From Pelagibacterium sp. 26DY04 (GTDB lineage Bacteria > Pseudomonadota > Alphaproteobacteria > Rhizobiales > Devosiaceae), in contig NZ_CP101731.1 of assembly GCF_031202305.1 (NCBI RefSeq), positions 1,736,001-1,800,000 of the forward strand: a DNA stretch of 64,000 nt. The letters are read 5' to 3'. Position 1 is the stretch's first letter, and each line of letters begins with the position of its first letter. Below the pieces are notes generated by a model. It had not been told where the DNA came from. It ran no database searches and saw only the letters and a program-made list of their open reading frames with translations. A program made the position numbers and the translations under genes. Positions 8,785 through 17,279 of the stretch are shown here, piece by piece.

Positions 8785-8954
8785 ACCGGACTGGCATAAT
8801 CGCGCGGCTGAAACGCTCGAGGAAAGGTGGAGTGCACTTTTCCGCTCGGCAAGCGTGACGAACAGAGCCTTGGAGCAGGCGCGTTTTGAAAGCGCGCAAA
8901 TGCTCAAGGCAAGGCCGCCGGCGCCATTGGGGTATCCGGCAGGTAGGGACCAAT

Positions 8955-10160
8955 ATGACAGATGTCTCGGACAAGCGATCGGGCGTGGCCGCCCGATCTG
9001 GCATCGATCCTTCGCTTTTCTATAATCCAACAGCGCGAGCCATCTTCTATCAGGCAGCGCTTCTCATAGCGGTTGCGTTGCTGTTCTGGTGGCTGCAATC
9101 GAACGCAGCCGCCAATATGGCGGCTCAGGGCAGGACCACAGGCTTCGGCTTCCTGTTTCAAACGGCCGGTTTCAATATCGGCTTTTCGCTCATTCCGTTC
9201 AACAGAAGCTCCACCTATCTCGATGTCTATATCGTCGGGGTTCTGAATACGTTGCTGGTAGCCGTGGTCGGCATCGTGCTGGCAACTATCTTGGGGTTCA
9301 TCATCGGTGTGGCGCGGCTTTCGCCCAACTTCCTGATCCGCAAGCTGGCGATGGTCTATGTGGAAGTTGTCCGCAACATGCCGCTGCTGCTGCAACTTCT
9401 GTTCTGGTACTTCCTGGCGCTGAACGCCATGCCGGCGGTGCGGCAGAGCTATGAGTTTCCGCTCGGCGTCGTCCTTAACCAGCGCGGGCTCTATCTCCCG
9501 TTGCTGCAGTCGGATCAGCGCTTCCTGATCCTGCTCGGCATCTTCGTGGTCGCGGTGATCATTGCCCTGGTCTGGCGCCATCGCCGCGTACGGCGCATGG
9601 AAGAAAAGGGCGAACGGTTGCCCGTGCTTTTGCCGTTGCTGGGCATTATCCTGGTGCCGACCGTTCTGGCCTATTTCGCCCTGCAGGTGCCGATCGCCTT
9701 CAGCGTGCCCGAACTCACCGGTTTCAACTACACCGGCGGTTTCGTCGTGCCGCCCGAATTGACGGCATTGGTCATCGGCCTTGTCGTCTACACGGCTGCC
9801 TTTATCGGCGAGATCGTCCGTGCCGGTATCCAGGCCGTCAACTACGGTCAGGTCGAGGCGGCTGCATCGCTGGGGCTCAAGGATGGGGACAGGCTGCGGC
9901 TGGTTATCATACCCCAGGCCATGCGGATCATCATTCCGCCCCTGACCAGCCAATATCTGAACCTCACCAAGAACTCCTCGCTCGGCGCGGCGATTGCGTT
10001 CCCCGAACTCGTCAACGTGTTCATGGGAACCGCGATCAACCAGAGCGGCCGCGCGGTCGAGATCGTGGCCCTGACGATGGCGGTGTATCTCACCTTCTCG
10101 CTCACGACCTCGCTGTTCATGAACTGGTACAACTCGCGCGTTGCGCTGGTGGAGCGCTAA
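8955..10160 (+). CDS. aapQ: General L-amino acid ABC transporter permease AapQ
   Basis: 401 aa, matching the long AapQ/BztB permeases. The first helix (FYQAALLIAVALLFWWL) begins near residue 30, and a long central insertion precedes the C-terminal transport helices. The ATPase-docking EAA region is around GQVEAAASLGL near residue 297. The ATG at 8955 is preferred to an in-frame start 69 bases upstream, because the extra residues are arginine-rich and not conserved. It ends three bases before aapM. With AapM it forms the membrane channel for amino acids bound by AapJ. Confidence 0.94.
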   Translation: MTDVSDKRSGVAARSGIDPSLFYNPTARAIFYQAALLIAVALLFWWLQSNAAANMAAQGRTTGFGFLFQTAGFNIGFSLIPFNRSSTYLDVYIVGVLNTLLVAVVGIVLATILGFIIGVARLSPNFLIRKLAMVYVEVVRNMPLLLQLLFWYFLALNAMPAVRQSYEFPLGVVLNQRGLYLPLLQSDQRFLILLGIFVVAVIIALVWRHRRVRRMEEKGERLPVLLPLLGIILVPTVLAYFALQVPIAFSVPELTGFNYTGGFVVPPELTALVIGLVVYTAAFIGEIVRAGIQAVNYGQVEAAASLGLKDGDRLRLVIIPQAMRIIIPPLTSQYLNLTKNSSLGAAIAFPELVNVFMGTAINQSGRAVEIVALTMAVYLTFSLTTSLFMNWYNSRVALVER

Positions 10161-10163
10161 GCC

Positions 10164-11303
10164 ATGAGTCAATCATCTCCCATTTTCGTTCGCTCCCAAA
10201 TGGCCGAATCCCTGCCGCCCCCGCGGCGAGCCACCGGCATCGGCGCCTGGATGCGAGCCAATCTGTTCTCCTCCCCGCTCAACTCGGTGCTCACCGTACT
10301 GGGGCTGGCCCTGGTTATCTGGATACTGATCCCGGTCTGGAACTTCCTTATTGGCAACGCCGTATTCGCCGATCCCGAGGGGCTGCGCGGTGAAGCCTGT
10401 CGCTTCGAAGGGGTCGGCGCCTGCTGGATTTTCATCCAGGCGCGCTTCAACTTCTTCATCTACGGCTTCTACCCGGCTGAGGAAGTTTGGCGCATCAATC
10501 TGATGTTCGTGATCGGCATCATCTTGCTGCTCCCGTTGCTGGTCCCGCGCATACCTTTTACTCGGCTGGCCGCCATCCTGTTCTTCGGCGTCTATCCGTT
10601 CGTTGCCTATTTCCTGATGGCGGGCGGTGTTTTAGGACTGCAGGAAGTGCCAACCCGCCAATGGGGTGGGCTAACCCTGACGCTGATCATCTCGCTGATC
10701 GGCATCATCGTCTCGATGCCCGTGGGCATATTGCTCGCCTTGGGGCGGCAGTCGAAGCTTCCCATCGTCAAGGGGTTCTGCGTAGCCTTCATCGAGCTTT
10801 GGCGTGCCGTGCCGCTCATCTCGGTGTTGTTCATGGCCTCGGTGATGTTTCCGCTGTTCATGCCGCAGGGTACAAACACCGACGTGCTGCTGCGTGCCAT
10901 CATCGGCATCTGCCTTTTCGAGTCCGCCTATATGGCGGAAGTGGTTCGCGGCGGCTTACAGGCCATTCCGCAAGGCCAGCGTGAAGCGGCCTATGCGTTG
11001 GGACTGAGTAAAGTCAAAACCACTGCGCTCATCATCCTGCCCCAAGCGCTCAAGCATGTGATCCCGGGCATCGTGAACACGTTCATCGCCCTGTTCAAGG
11101 ACACAACGCTCGTGTCGATCATCGGCATCTTCGAACTGCTCAACACCGTTCGTGCCGCCGGCTCGGACATCGCCTGGCAGTTCCCGTCCGATGCCGTGAC
11201 CGGTTATGTTTTCGCCGGCTTCGTTTTCTGGATCTTCTGCTTCGGCATGTCCCGCTACTCAATCTATATGGAAGACCGGCTGCATACCGGTCACAGGAGA
11301 TAA
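10164..11303 (+). CDS. aapM: General L-amino acid ABC transporter permease AapM
   Basis: 379 aa second permease of the Aap system, usual length. After a roughly 40-residue cytoplasmic start it has a first helix ([18 protein letters not shown]) and a periplasmic segment with two cysteines. The C-terminal transport domain has the EAA-type loop [16 protein letters not shown] near residue 270. It lies three bases after aapQ and two bases before aapP, so all three are one transcript. Confidence 0.94.
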   Translation: MSQSSPIFVRSQMAESLPPPRRATGIGAWMRANLFSSPLNSVLTVLGLALVIWILIPVWNFLIGNAVFADPEGLRGEACRFEGVGACWIFIQARFNFFIYGFYPAEEVWRINLMFVIGIILLLPLLVPRIPFTRLAAILFFGVYPFVAYFLMAGGVLGLQEVPTRQWGGLTLTLIISLIGIIVSMPVGILLALGRQSKLPIVKGFCVAFIELWRAVPLISVLFMASVMFPLFMPQGTNTDVLLRAIIGICLFESAYMAEVVRGGLQAIPQGQREAAYALGLSKVKTTALIILPQALKHVIPGIVNTFIALFKDTTLVSIIGIFELLNTVRAAGSDIAWQFPSDAVTGYVFAGFVFWIFCFGMSRYSIYMEDRLHTGHRR

Positions 11304-11305
11304 CC

Positions 11306-12097
11306 ATGACCGCAACCATGGAAGCGCCGCAGGCCGACCGCACCAAGATGACGGTGTCGGACACCGACGTGGCTGTCGACATCGTCAACATGAACAAATG
11401 GTATGGCGATTTCCACGTCCTGCGCGACATCAATCTACGCGTGATGCGGGGTGAACGTATCGTCATCGCCGGTCCCTCGGGATCGGGTAAGTCCACCCTC
11501 ATCCGCTGCATCAACAGGCTCGAAGAGCACCAGCAAGGGGATATCGTCGTCGATGGCGTGGAACTGACCTCCGACCTCAAGCGCATCGACGAGGTGCGCC
11601 GGGACGTGGGCATGGTGTTCCAGCACTTTAATCTGTTCCCTCACCTCACGGTCCTCCAGAACTTGACGCTCGCACCTATCTGGGTGCGCGGCACGCCCAA
11701 GGCCCAGGCCGAGGAAATGGCCATGAAATATCTCGAGCGCGTTAAAATCCCCGAGCAGGCCAACAAGTTTCCCGGCCAGCTTTCCGGCGGTCAGCAGCAG
11801 CGCGTGGCGATCGCGCGCTCGCTGTGCATGAACCCCAAGATCATGCTGTTCGACGAGCCCACCTCGGCCCTCGATCCTGAAATGATCAAGGAAGTGCTCG
11901 ACGTGATGGTTCAGCTTGCCGAGGATGGCATGACCATGCTGTGCGTCACGCACGAAATGGGCTTTGCGCGCCAGGTCGCCAATCGGGTAATCTTCATGGA
12001 TCAGGGACAGATCATCGAGCAAAACGAGCCCGAAGCGTTCTTTTCCAATCCCCAGCACGAGCGCACCAAGCTCTTCCTCAGCCAGATCCTGCATTAA
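11306..12097 (+). CDS. aapP: General L-amino acid ABC transporter ATP-binding protein
   Basis: 263 aa ATPase of the polar amino acid transporter family. Walker [10 protein letters not shown] (56-64), signature LSGGQQQR (159-166), Walker B LFDEP (181-185) and switch His in CVTHEMGF are all intact. Its last codons are followed 22 bases later by a terminator, closing the aapJQMP operon. Confidence 0.96.
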   Translation: MTATMEAPQADRTKMTVSDTDVAVDIVNMNKWYGDFHVLRDINLRVMRGERIVIAGPSGSGKSTLIRCINRLEEHQQGDIVVDGVELTSDLKRIDEVRRDVGMVFQHFNLFPHLTVLQNLTLAPIWVRGTPKAQAEEMAMKYLERVKIPEQANKFPGQLSGGQQQRVAIARSLCMNPKIMLFDEPTSALDPEMIKEVLDVMVQLAEDGMTMLCVTHEMGFARQVANRVIFMDQGQIIEQNEPEAFFSNPQHERTKLFLSQILH

Positions 12098-12119
12098 TTT
12101 CAGCAACATTGCTTGCGAG

Positions 12120-12155
12120 GGCCGCGTCGTCACCCTGGAGGGGCGCGGCCTTTTG
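12120..12155 (+). terminator. Rho-independent terminator of aapJQMP
   Basis: GGCCGCG (12120-12126) pairs with CGCGGCC (12144-12150) and is followed by TTTTG. Confidence 0.85.
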
Positions 12156-12205
12156 CATTTCGGCGGTGAGCAGACAATTGACCGGGGAGAAGGGGTGCTG
12201 TTGCC

Positions 12206-13348
12206 TTGACCCGGCAAAGCACCGTGCCAATATGGCCTTCATTGAAAGGGACGGCTAGCGCCGCATTGATCTTGCTCATATTTTCGCGCTTTTTGCGGAT
12301 GCTGGCCGGTACGGCCCTGGCGATGGCGGTGCCGCTCGGCAGTCAGACCGCGGCCATGGCGCAGTCGCAAGAGTCGCGTGTCAGCGTGCCCTTCACCATC
12401 TCCACGCTCGAGACGGTGCGCGCCCGTGACTATGTCATTTGCGCGGCGACCAATCCTTTACCCGGTTTCGCCCAGGTCAGCCCGGAAGGTTTATGGTCGG
12501 GCTTCGATGTCGACATATGCCGCGCGATAGCCGCGGCGGTATTCGGAGACCCATCCAAGGTGGCGTTCCGCCCGCTATCCGGGCAAAGCCGCTTTGCGCA
12601 CCTGGAAATGGGCGAGGTCGATCTGGTGGTCCGAAACGCCCCTTGGACGATGTCTCGCGATACCCTTTATGGGGCGAGCTATGTCGCGACGTCTTTCTTC
12701 GACGGCCAGGCTTTCATGGTGCCCGAACAGCTCGGCGTCGTTTCGGCCTATGAACTCGAGGACGTGACCTTCTGCGTGGCCTCCAATTCGGATTCCTCGC
12801 GCCGTCTCGAGGAGTTCTTCTTTGCCAACCAGCTGAGCTACGACGAATTACTCTACGAAGACCGAGAGGATTTGGCGGTCGCGTATCGCTCCGGGCAGTG
12901 CGATGCCATAACGGCGCCGGCGAGTTGGCTGCAAGCCATCCGCAGGTCGATGCCCGAGCCCTCGTCGCATGCCATCCTGCCCGAGCGGCTGAGCAAGGAG
13001 CCTTACGGCCCCGTGGTGCGCGACGATGACGAGCAGTGGAAGACCATCGTGCTCTGGACGCTCTATGCGCTCATTAACGCCGAGGAATACGGGGTCACTT
13101 CGGTCAATATCGATTCTATGCTTTCAGCGCGCACTCCGGCAATTCGGCGCCTGCTGGGCGTGGAAGGCGATGTCGGCGCTCCGGTGGGGCTGTCACCCAC
13201 ATGGATGCGGGATGTGATCCGCAGCGTCGGCAATTACGGCGAGATTTATGCCCGCCATTTCGGCGGCGGCTCGGGGGCGCCGCTGCTGCGTGGGCAGAAT
13301 GCGCTCTGGGTCAATGGCGGCCTGCTTTACGCTCCACCGATCTACTGA
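12206..13348 (+). CDS. Second AapJ-like amino acid binding protein
   Basis: Up to 380 aa, a diverged paralogue of AapJ. It shares the spaced motifs RDYVICAATNPLPGF, WSGFDVDICRAIAAAVFGD and NAPWTMSRDT. It also keeps the end LRGQNALWVNGGLLYAPPIY. A signal peptide ends near the AMA/QSQ site. The start is uncertain: TTG 12206, GTG 12224, TTG 12266-12269 and ATG 12299 are in frame. The ATG gives a signal peptide lacking basic residues, so one of the earlier starts that includes RFLR is more likely. It lies after the aapP terminator, so it probably has its own promoter. It may give the AapQMP channel a second specificity or act as a sensor. Confidence 0.85.
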   Translation: MTRQSTVPIWPSLKGTASAALILLIFSRFLRMLAGTALAMAVPLGSQTAAMAQSQESRVSVPFTISTLETVRARDYVICAATNPLPGFAQVSPEGLWSGFDVDICRAIAAAVFGDPSKVAFRPLSGQSRFAHLEMGEVDLVVRNAPWTMSRDTLYGASYVATSFFDGQAFMVPEQLGVVSAYELEDVTFCVASNSDSSRRLEEFFFANQLSYDELLYEDREDLAVAYRSGQCDAITAPASWLQAIRRSMPEPSSHAILPERLSKEPYGPVVRDDDEQWKTIVLWTLYALINAEEYGVTSVNIDSMLSARTPAIRRLLGVEGDVGAPVGLSPTWMRDVIRSVGNYGEIYARHFGGGSGAPLLRGQNALWVNGGLLYAPPIY

Positions 13349-13362
13349 GGGCCCCGCGAGCC

Positions 13363-14802
13363 TCAAAGAATTGGCGAGAACAGCCGCGCGCCCTGGCACA
13401 CCAGCCGGAACAGGAAGTTGCGGCGCTGCAGGTTTCGCTCGGTGGTGAGATAGGAGGCGGCGAAATCGGTTTCGAGCATCTCCGCGATCTTGGCGATCAT
13501 GTCCGGATGCGTGAACCAGAGCGTTGCCTCGAAATTGATGTTGAACGAGCGGTAGTCGAAATTGACAGTGCCCACGCCCGCGATCTTGTCGTCGCACAAG
13601 ATGACCTTCTGGTGCAGGAAGCCCTGCTCATAGCGATGCACCTTGATGCCATGCTCGACCATCTGGTCCGCATGAGCATAACTCGCCAGCCAGACGATCA
13701 TGTGATCGGGCTTGCGCGGCAGCAGGATTCGTACGTCAACGCCGCGCAGCGAGGCGGCATAGAGAGCGGTCTGAATTTCGATGCCGGGCACGAAATAGGG
13801 GCTCACGATCCAAAGCCGTTCGCGGGCCCGGGCAATGACCTCGGTAAAGGCGATGGCGCAATCCTCGAGTTTGTCGGCAGGGCCGGTGGGCATGACCAGG
13901 ATCGGCTGGTCGCCGGGTGTCGGCACATTCGTGGGATAATGCACGACAAGGTCCTCGCCTGTGGCCCAATGCCAATCTTCCCGGAACATGAGGACGCAAG
14001 CGAGCGCGGCGGGGCCGGCCACATGCACATGCGTATCGCGCCAACGGCCGAATTTGGGATCCTTGCCGAGGTATTCATCCCCGACATTATGGCCGCCGAC
14101 CCAAGCCTCCAGCCCGTCGATGACGACGTTCTTGCGATGATTGCGGTAATTGATGCGGGTCAGTCCATAGAACCGCAGCAGTGGATGGCGGTGATTGAAG
14201 CCGTAAATGGAAATGCCGCTATCGCGCAGCCTTTGCTTATAGCTGTTGGGCAGCGCGTGGGTGCCGGCATCGTCATAGAGCACATAGACGCGCACCCCTG
14301 CCTTGGCGCGCTCGATCAGCGCATCGGCAAAGCGCCGTCCCAGATCGTCATCGCGAATGATGTAGAACTGGACGAGGATATAGTCCTTGGCCCGTGTGAT
14401 GCCGTCGAAGATTGAAGCGAAGGTCTCTTCGCCGTCGATCAACAGATTCGCCGCGTTGCCGTAAAGAAACGGCAGCTCGGCGACCCTGCGTAGCACCGGC
14501 CAGTCGTCACTGGTGCCGCGATCGACGATGCGCAGATCCTCGGACCGCGCCAGACGCCAGCTCCGGCCGGAATGGATCTGGGATTCGGCATAATCGTCGA
14601 AGAACTTCCAGCCGAAGATAAGGTAGATGATCGTCGTGGGGAACGGCAGGATCAGTAGTGAGAGCAGCCAGGCGATGGTGCCTTGCGAGGTCCGCGAGTT
14701 CATGATCTCGCGGGCCGCGCATACGAAGGCCAGCACGTAGTTGGCTATATAGAGCGCTGCCCAGAAGCTGAAATTGTCGGTGATGACCCTGACGAGATCC
14801 AC
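13363..14802 (-). CDS. cls: Cardiolipin synthase (phospholipase D family)
   Basis: 479 aa, usual for bacterial Cls, which condenses two phosphatidylglycerols to cardiolipin and glycerol. Two N-terminal membrane helices span about residues 11-28 and 42-63. They are followed by two HKD catalytic motifs, HRKNVVIDG (222-230) and HQKVILCDD (397-405), each with the downstream G/N residues. It is convergent with the AapJ-like gene and ends 15 bases from it. Nine bases upstream lies the stop of the cysteine synthase gene on the same strand, so the two may be cotranscribed. Confidence 0.93.
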   Translation of the reverse strand: MDLVRVITDNFSFWAALYIANYVLAFVCAAREIMNSRTSQGTIAWLLSLLILPFPTTIIYLIFGWKFFDDYAESQIHSGRSWRLARSEDLRIVDRGTSDDWPVLRRVAELPFLYGNAANLLIDGEETFASIFDGITRAKDYILVQFYIIRDDDLGRRFADALIERAKAGVRVYVLYDDAGTHALPNSYKQRLRDSGISIYGFNHRHPLLRFYGLTRINYRNHRKNVVIDGLEAWVGGHNVGDEYLGKDPKFGRWRDTHVHVAGPAALACVLMFREDWHWATGEDLVVHYPTNVPTPGDQPILVMPTGPADKLEDCAIAFTEVIARARERLWIVSPYFVPGIEIQTALYAASLRGVDVRILLPRKPDHMIVWLASYAHADQMVEHGIKVHRYEQGFLHQKVILCDDKIAGVGTVNFDYRSFNINFEATLWFTHPDMIAKIAEMLETDFAASYLTTERNLQRRNFLFRLVCQGARLFSPIL

Positions 14803-14811
14803 GTCGTCTCT

Positions 14812-15861
14812 TTATTGTGCGTCGGCCTCCAGCACCGAATTGACGTCGACCGTGGGGTCGGCTTCAAGCCATTCCGGCACCGGCAGATCCTTGGAGCGCA
14901 GGAAGGCCGGGTTGAAAAGTTTCGACTGGTAGCGGTTGCCATAGTCGCAAAGCACCGTAACAATGGTTTTGCCCGGCCCAAGTTCCCTCGCCAGCCGCAC
15001 CGCACCGGCAATATTGATGGCAGACGACCCGCCCAGGCACAATCCCTCCTGCCTGATCAGGTCGAAGATGTAGGGCAGGGCCTCGGCATCGGGAATGCGG
15101 CAGGCATGGTCGACGGAAAGGTCCGCAAGGTTCGCCGTGATGCGCCCCTGGCCGATGCCCTCGGTGATCGATCCCCCGGACGATTTGAGTTCTCCCTCGG
15201 TATAATAGCTGTAGAGCGCCGCGCCTTCGGGATCGGCCAGCCCGATCTGGATGTCTTTGTTGCGCTCCTTGAGCGCCATGGCCACCCCACCGAGCGTTCC
15301 ACCCGAGCCCACCGCGCAAATGAAGCCATCGACCTTGCCATCAGTCTGCGCGAAGATTTCCGGCCCGGTGGTTTCCACATGCGCCTGCCGGTTGGCGACG
15401 TTGTCGAACTGATTGGCCCAGATGGCTCCGTTTGGCAGCTCGGATGCCAGCCTTTCGGCGAGGCGCCCCGAGGCCTTCACATAATTGTTGGGGTTCTTGT
15501 AGGGCTTTGCGGGAACCTCGATCAGCTCGGCGCCGGCGAGACGGATGGCGTCTTTTTTCTCCTGACTTTGGGTCTCAGGGATGACGATGACCGTCTTGAA
15601 CCCCATGGCATTGCCGACCAGTGCCAATCCGATTCCGGTATTGCCCGCCGTGCCCTCGACGATCGTGCCGCCCGGCCCGAGAGCGCCCCGCGCCACCGCA
15701 TCGCGGATGATATAAAGCGCGGCGCGATCCTTGACCGACTGCCCAGGGTTGAGGAACTCGGCCTTGCCCCAGATCTCGCATCCGGTCGCCTCCGAGACAG
15801 CGTTGAGGCGAATGAGCGGGGTGTTGCCAATGGCTGCTGTAATGTCGGGATAGCGGGTCAT
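14812..15861 (-). CDS. Cysteine synthase family PLP enzyme
   Basis: 349 aa fold-type II PLP enzyme that makes cysteine from O-acetylserine and sulfide. Lys44 in PGQSVKDRA binds PLP, and EGTAGNTG (69-76) binds the substrate carboxylate. The glycine-rich AVGSGGT phosphate site is in the middle, and the tail is longer than in CysK (about 310-320 aa), as in CysK2-type enzymes. The start at 15861 is chosen because the conserved TRYPDITAAIGNTPL begins there; a longer open frame reaches 16203 without conserved sequence. It is divergent from cysD, so sulfate activation and sulfide fixation are side by side. Cystathionine beta-synthase-like activity is possible. Confidence 0.9.
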   Translation of the reverse strand: MTRYPDITAAIGNTPLIRLNAVSEATGCEIWGKAEFLNPGQSVKDRAALYIIRDAVARGALGPGGTIVEGTAGNTGIGLALVGNAMGFKTVIVIPETQSQEKKDAIRLAGAELIEVPAKPYKNPNNYVKASGRLAERLASELPNGAIWANQFDNVANRQAHVETTGPEIFAQTDGKVDGFICAVGSGGTLGGVAMALKERNKDIQIGLADPEGAALYSYYTEGELKSSGGSITEGIGQGRITANLADLSVDHACRIPDAEALPYIFDLIRQEGLCLGGSSAINIAGAVRLARELGPGKTIVTVLCDYGNRYQSKLFNPAFLRSKDLPVPEWLEADPTVDVNSVLEADAQ

Positions 15862-16201
15862 GGTGCCTGAGAAGTGCTGGTGGGAGAGGCCGTCGATGGT
15901 AAAGCCCGGCCGGGTACCGGGCAAGGCGCAAGGCCTTGGCAGATAGGCTTTTTCACTTTGTGAGCGTGTGGCGCAAAGCTCTGCCACGACTCCCTTGGCC
16001 GACGGCAATAGCATTGCGCATCCCTCGCCTCGAGCGCCGTGCGAAGTGGAATGCGCCGCAAGCCTTGCCATGAAAAAACTTTCTCTCCTGCCACCGCAGG
16101 GAATGGGAAATTGGCGTCGATCGAGCGGGGCTGGAATTTTCCGGTGCCCGAGGTGGGGAAGAGGAGAAAGGGGGCGTCTGGAGCGGGCGGAGGAGCGCTG
16201 C
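15862..16201 (+). other. Intergenic region between divergent cysteine synthase and cysD
   Basis: 340 bases with no supported gene. It must hold the promoters of both divergent sulfur genes. A GC-rich hairpin (GCCCGG 15904-15909 with CCGGGC 15917-15922) lies in the cysteine-synthase leader. I see no clear sigma-70 boxes or a known riboswitch. Confidence 0.5.
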
Positions 16202-17185
16202 ATGCGGTTGTTTGGCTACCGCAAACGAAATATGTCTGCCCTCAGCAAAACGTCCCCGTTTAACAAGAAAATCGCCATGACCGCTCCCACTCCGCTGAGC
16301 CATCTTTCCCGTCTTGAGGCCGAAAGCATCGAGATATTCCGGGAGGTTGCGGCGAGTTTCGAGCGGCCGGTGATGATGTATTCGATCGGCAAGGATTCCT
16401 CGGTGCTGCTGCATCTGGCGCGCAAGGCGTTCTATCCCAGCCGCATTCCGTTCCCGCTGCTGCACATCGACACCACCTGGAAGTTCTCCCAGATGATTGC
16501 CTTCCGCGATCGGATGGCAGAGGAGTATGGGTTCGAGCTGCGCGTGCACACCAATGCCGATGGCGTCGCCCAGGGGATCAATCCGTTCGACCACGGCCCG
16601 GCCTATACCGACATCATGAAGACCCAGGCCTTGCGTCAGGCGCTTTCGGCCGGTGGGTACGATGCCGCCATCGGCGGCGCGCGGCGCGACGAGGAAAAGA
16701 GCCGCGCCAAGGAGCGCATCTTCTCGCACCGCAACGCCAACCACGCCTGGGACCCCAAGAACCAGCGCCCCGAACTCTGGCGGGTGTTCAACACCCGGTT
16801 GGCGCCCGGCGAATCCATGCGGGTGTTCCCGCTCTCCAACTGGACCGAACTCGACATCTGGACCTATATCTACGCCGAGGACATTCCCATCGTGCCGCTC
16901 TATTTCGCCCGTCCGCGCCCCGTGGTCGAGCGCTCGGGCACGCTGATCATGGTCGATGACGGCCGCTTCCGCCTCCAGGAGGGAGAAACCCCCACCGAGC
17001 AGGTGGTGCGCTTCAGAACGCTCGGCTGCTATCCGCTGACCGGCGCCATCCGTTCCAATGCGGCCACGCTCCCCGAGATCATCATGGAGATGCAGGCCAG
17101 CCGGACCTCCGAGCGCGAGGGGCGGCTGATCGACAGTGACCAGGCCGGTTCGATGGAAAAGAAGAAGCAGGAAGGGTATTTCTGA
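16202..17185 (+). CDS. cysD: Sulfate adenylyltransferase subunit 2
   Basis: ATP sulfurylase small subunit; with CysN it makes adenosine phosphosulfate from sulfate and ATP. The PP-loop-like motif [18 protein letters not shown] follows the conserved [12 protein letters not shown], and the C-terminal [10 protein letters not shown]...[10 protein letters not shown] ending is typical. Start 16202 (327 aa) has the best ribosome site (GGAGG eight bases upstream); the conserved domain begins only after Met at 16277, which would give the more usual 302 aa. Either may be used. cysNC follows after a repeat-containing 94-base gap. Confidence 0.92.
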   Translation: MRLFGYRKRNMSALSKTSPFNKKIAMTAPTPLSHLSRLEAESIEIFREVAASFERPVMMYSIGKDSSVLLHLARKAFYPSRIPFPLLHIDTTWKFSQMIAFRDRMAEEYGFELRVHTNADGVAQGINPFDHGPAYTDIMKTQALRQALSAGGYDAAIGGARRDEEKSRAKERIFSHRNANHAWDPKNQRPELWRVFNTRLAPGESMRVFPLSNWTELDIWTYIYAEDIPIVPLYFARPRPVVERSGTLIMVDDGRFRLQEGETPTEQVVRFRTLGCYPLTGAIRSNAATLPEIIMEMQASRTSEREGRLIDSDQAGSMEKKKQEGYF

Positions 17186-17189
17186 TGGA

Positions 17190-17261
17190 GCGTTCGCAGC
17201 AAAAGCACGTCCTCGGGCTTCGACCCGATGGATGGGAACCGGTTTTGCGGTTCGCGAACGC
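17190..17261 (+). repeat. Palindromic intergenic repeat (REP-like) between cysD and cysNC
   Basis: GCGTTCGC (17190-17197) pairs with GCGAACGC (17254-17261), GCAAAA (17199-17204) pairs with TTTTGC (17243-17248), and an inner TCGGG/CCCGA hairpin sits between. The string GAACCGGTTTT is shared in style with the repeat at 57132-57180. It is probably a mobile palindromic unit of the genome and may act as an mRNA stem. Confidence 0.65.
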
Positions 17262-17279
17262 GACCAGAAAGGACGAGCT

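Noticed and set aside
8821..8954. Upstream extension of aapQ to 8886
   Set aside because: The added 23 residues are basic and not hydrophobic or conserved, and the ATG at 8955 fits the family start.
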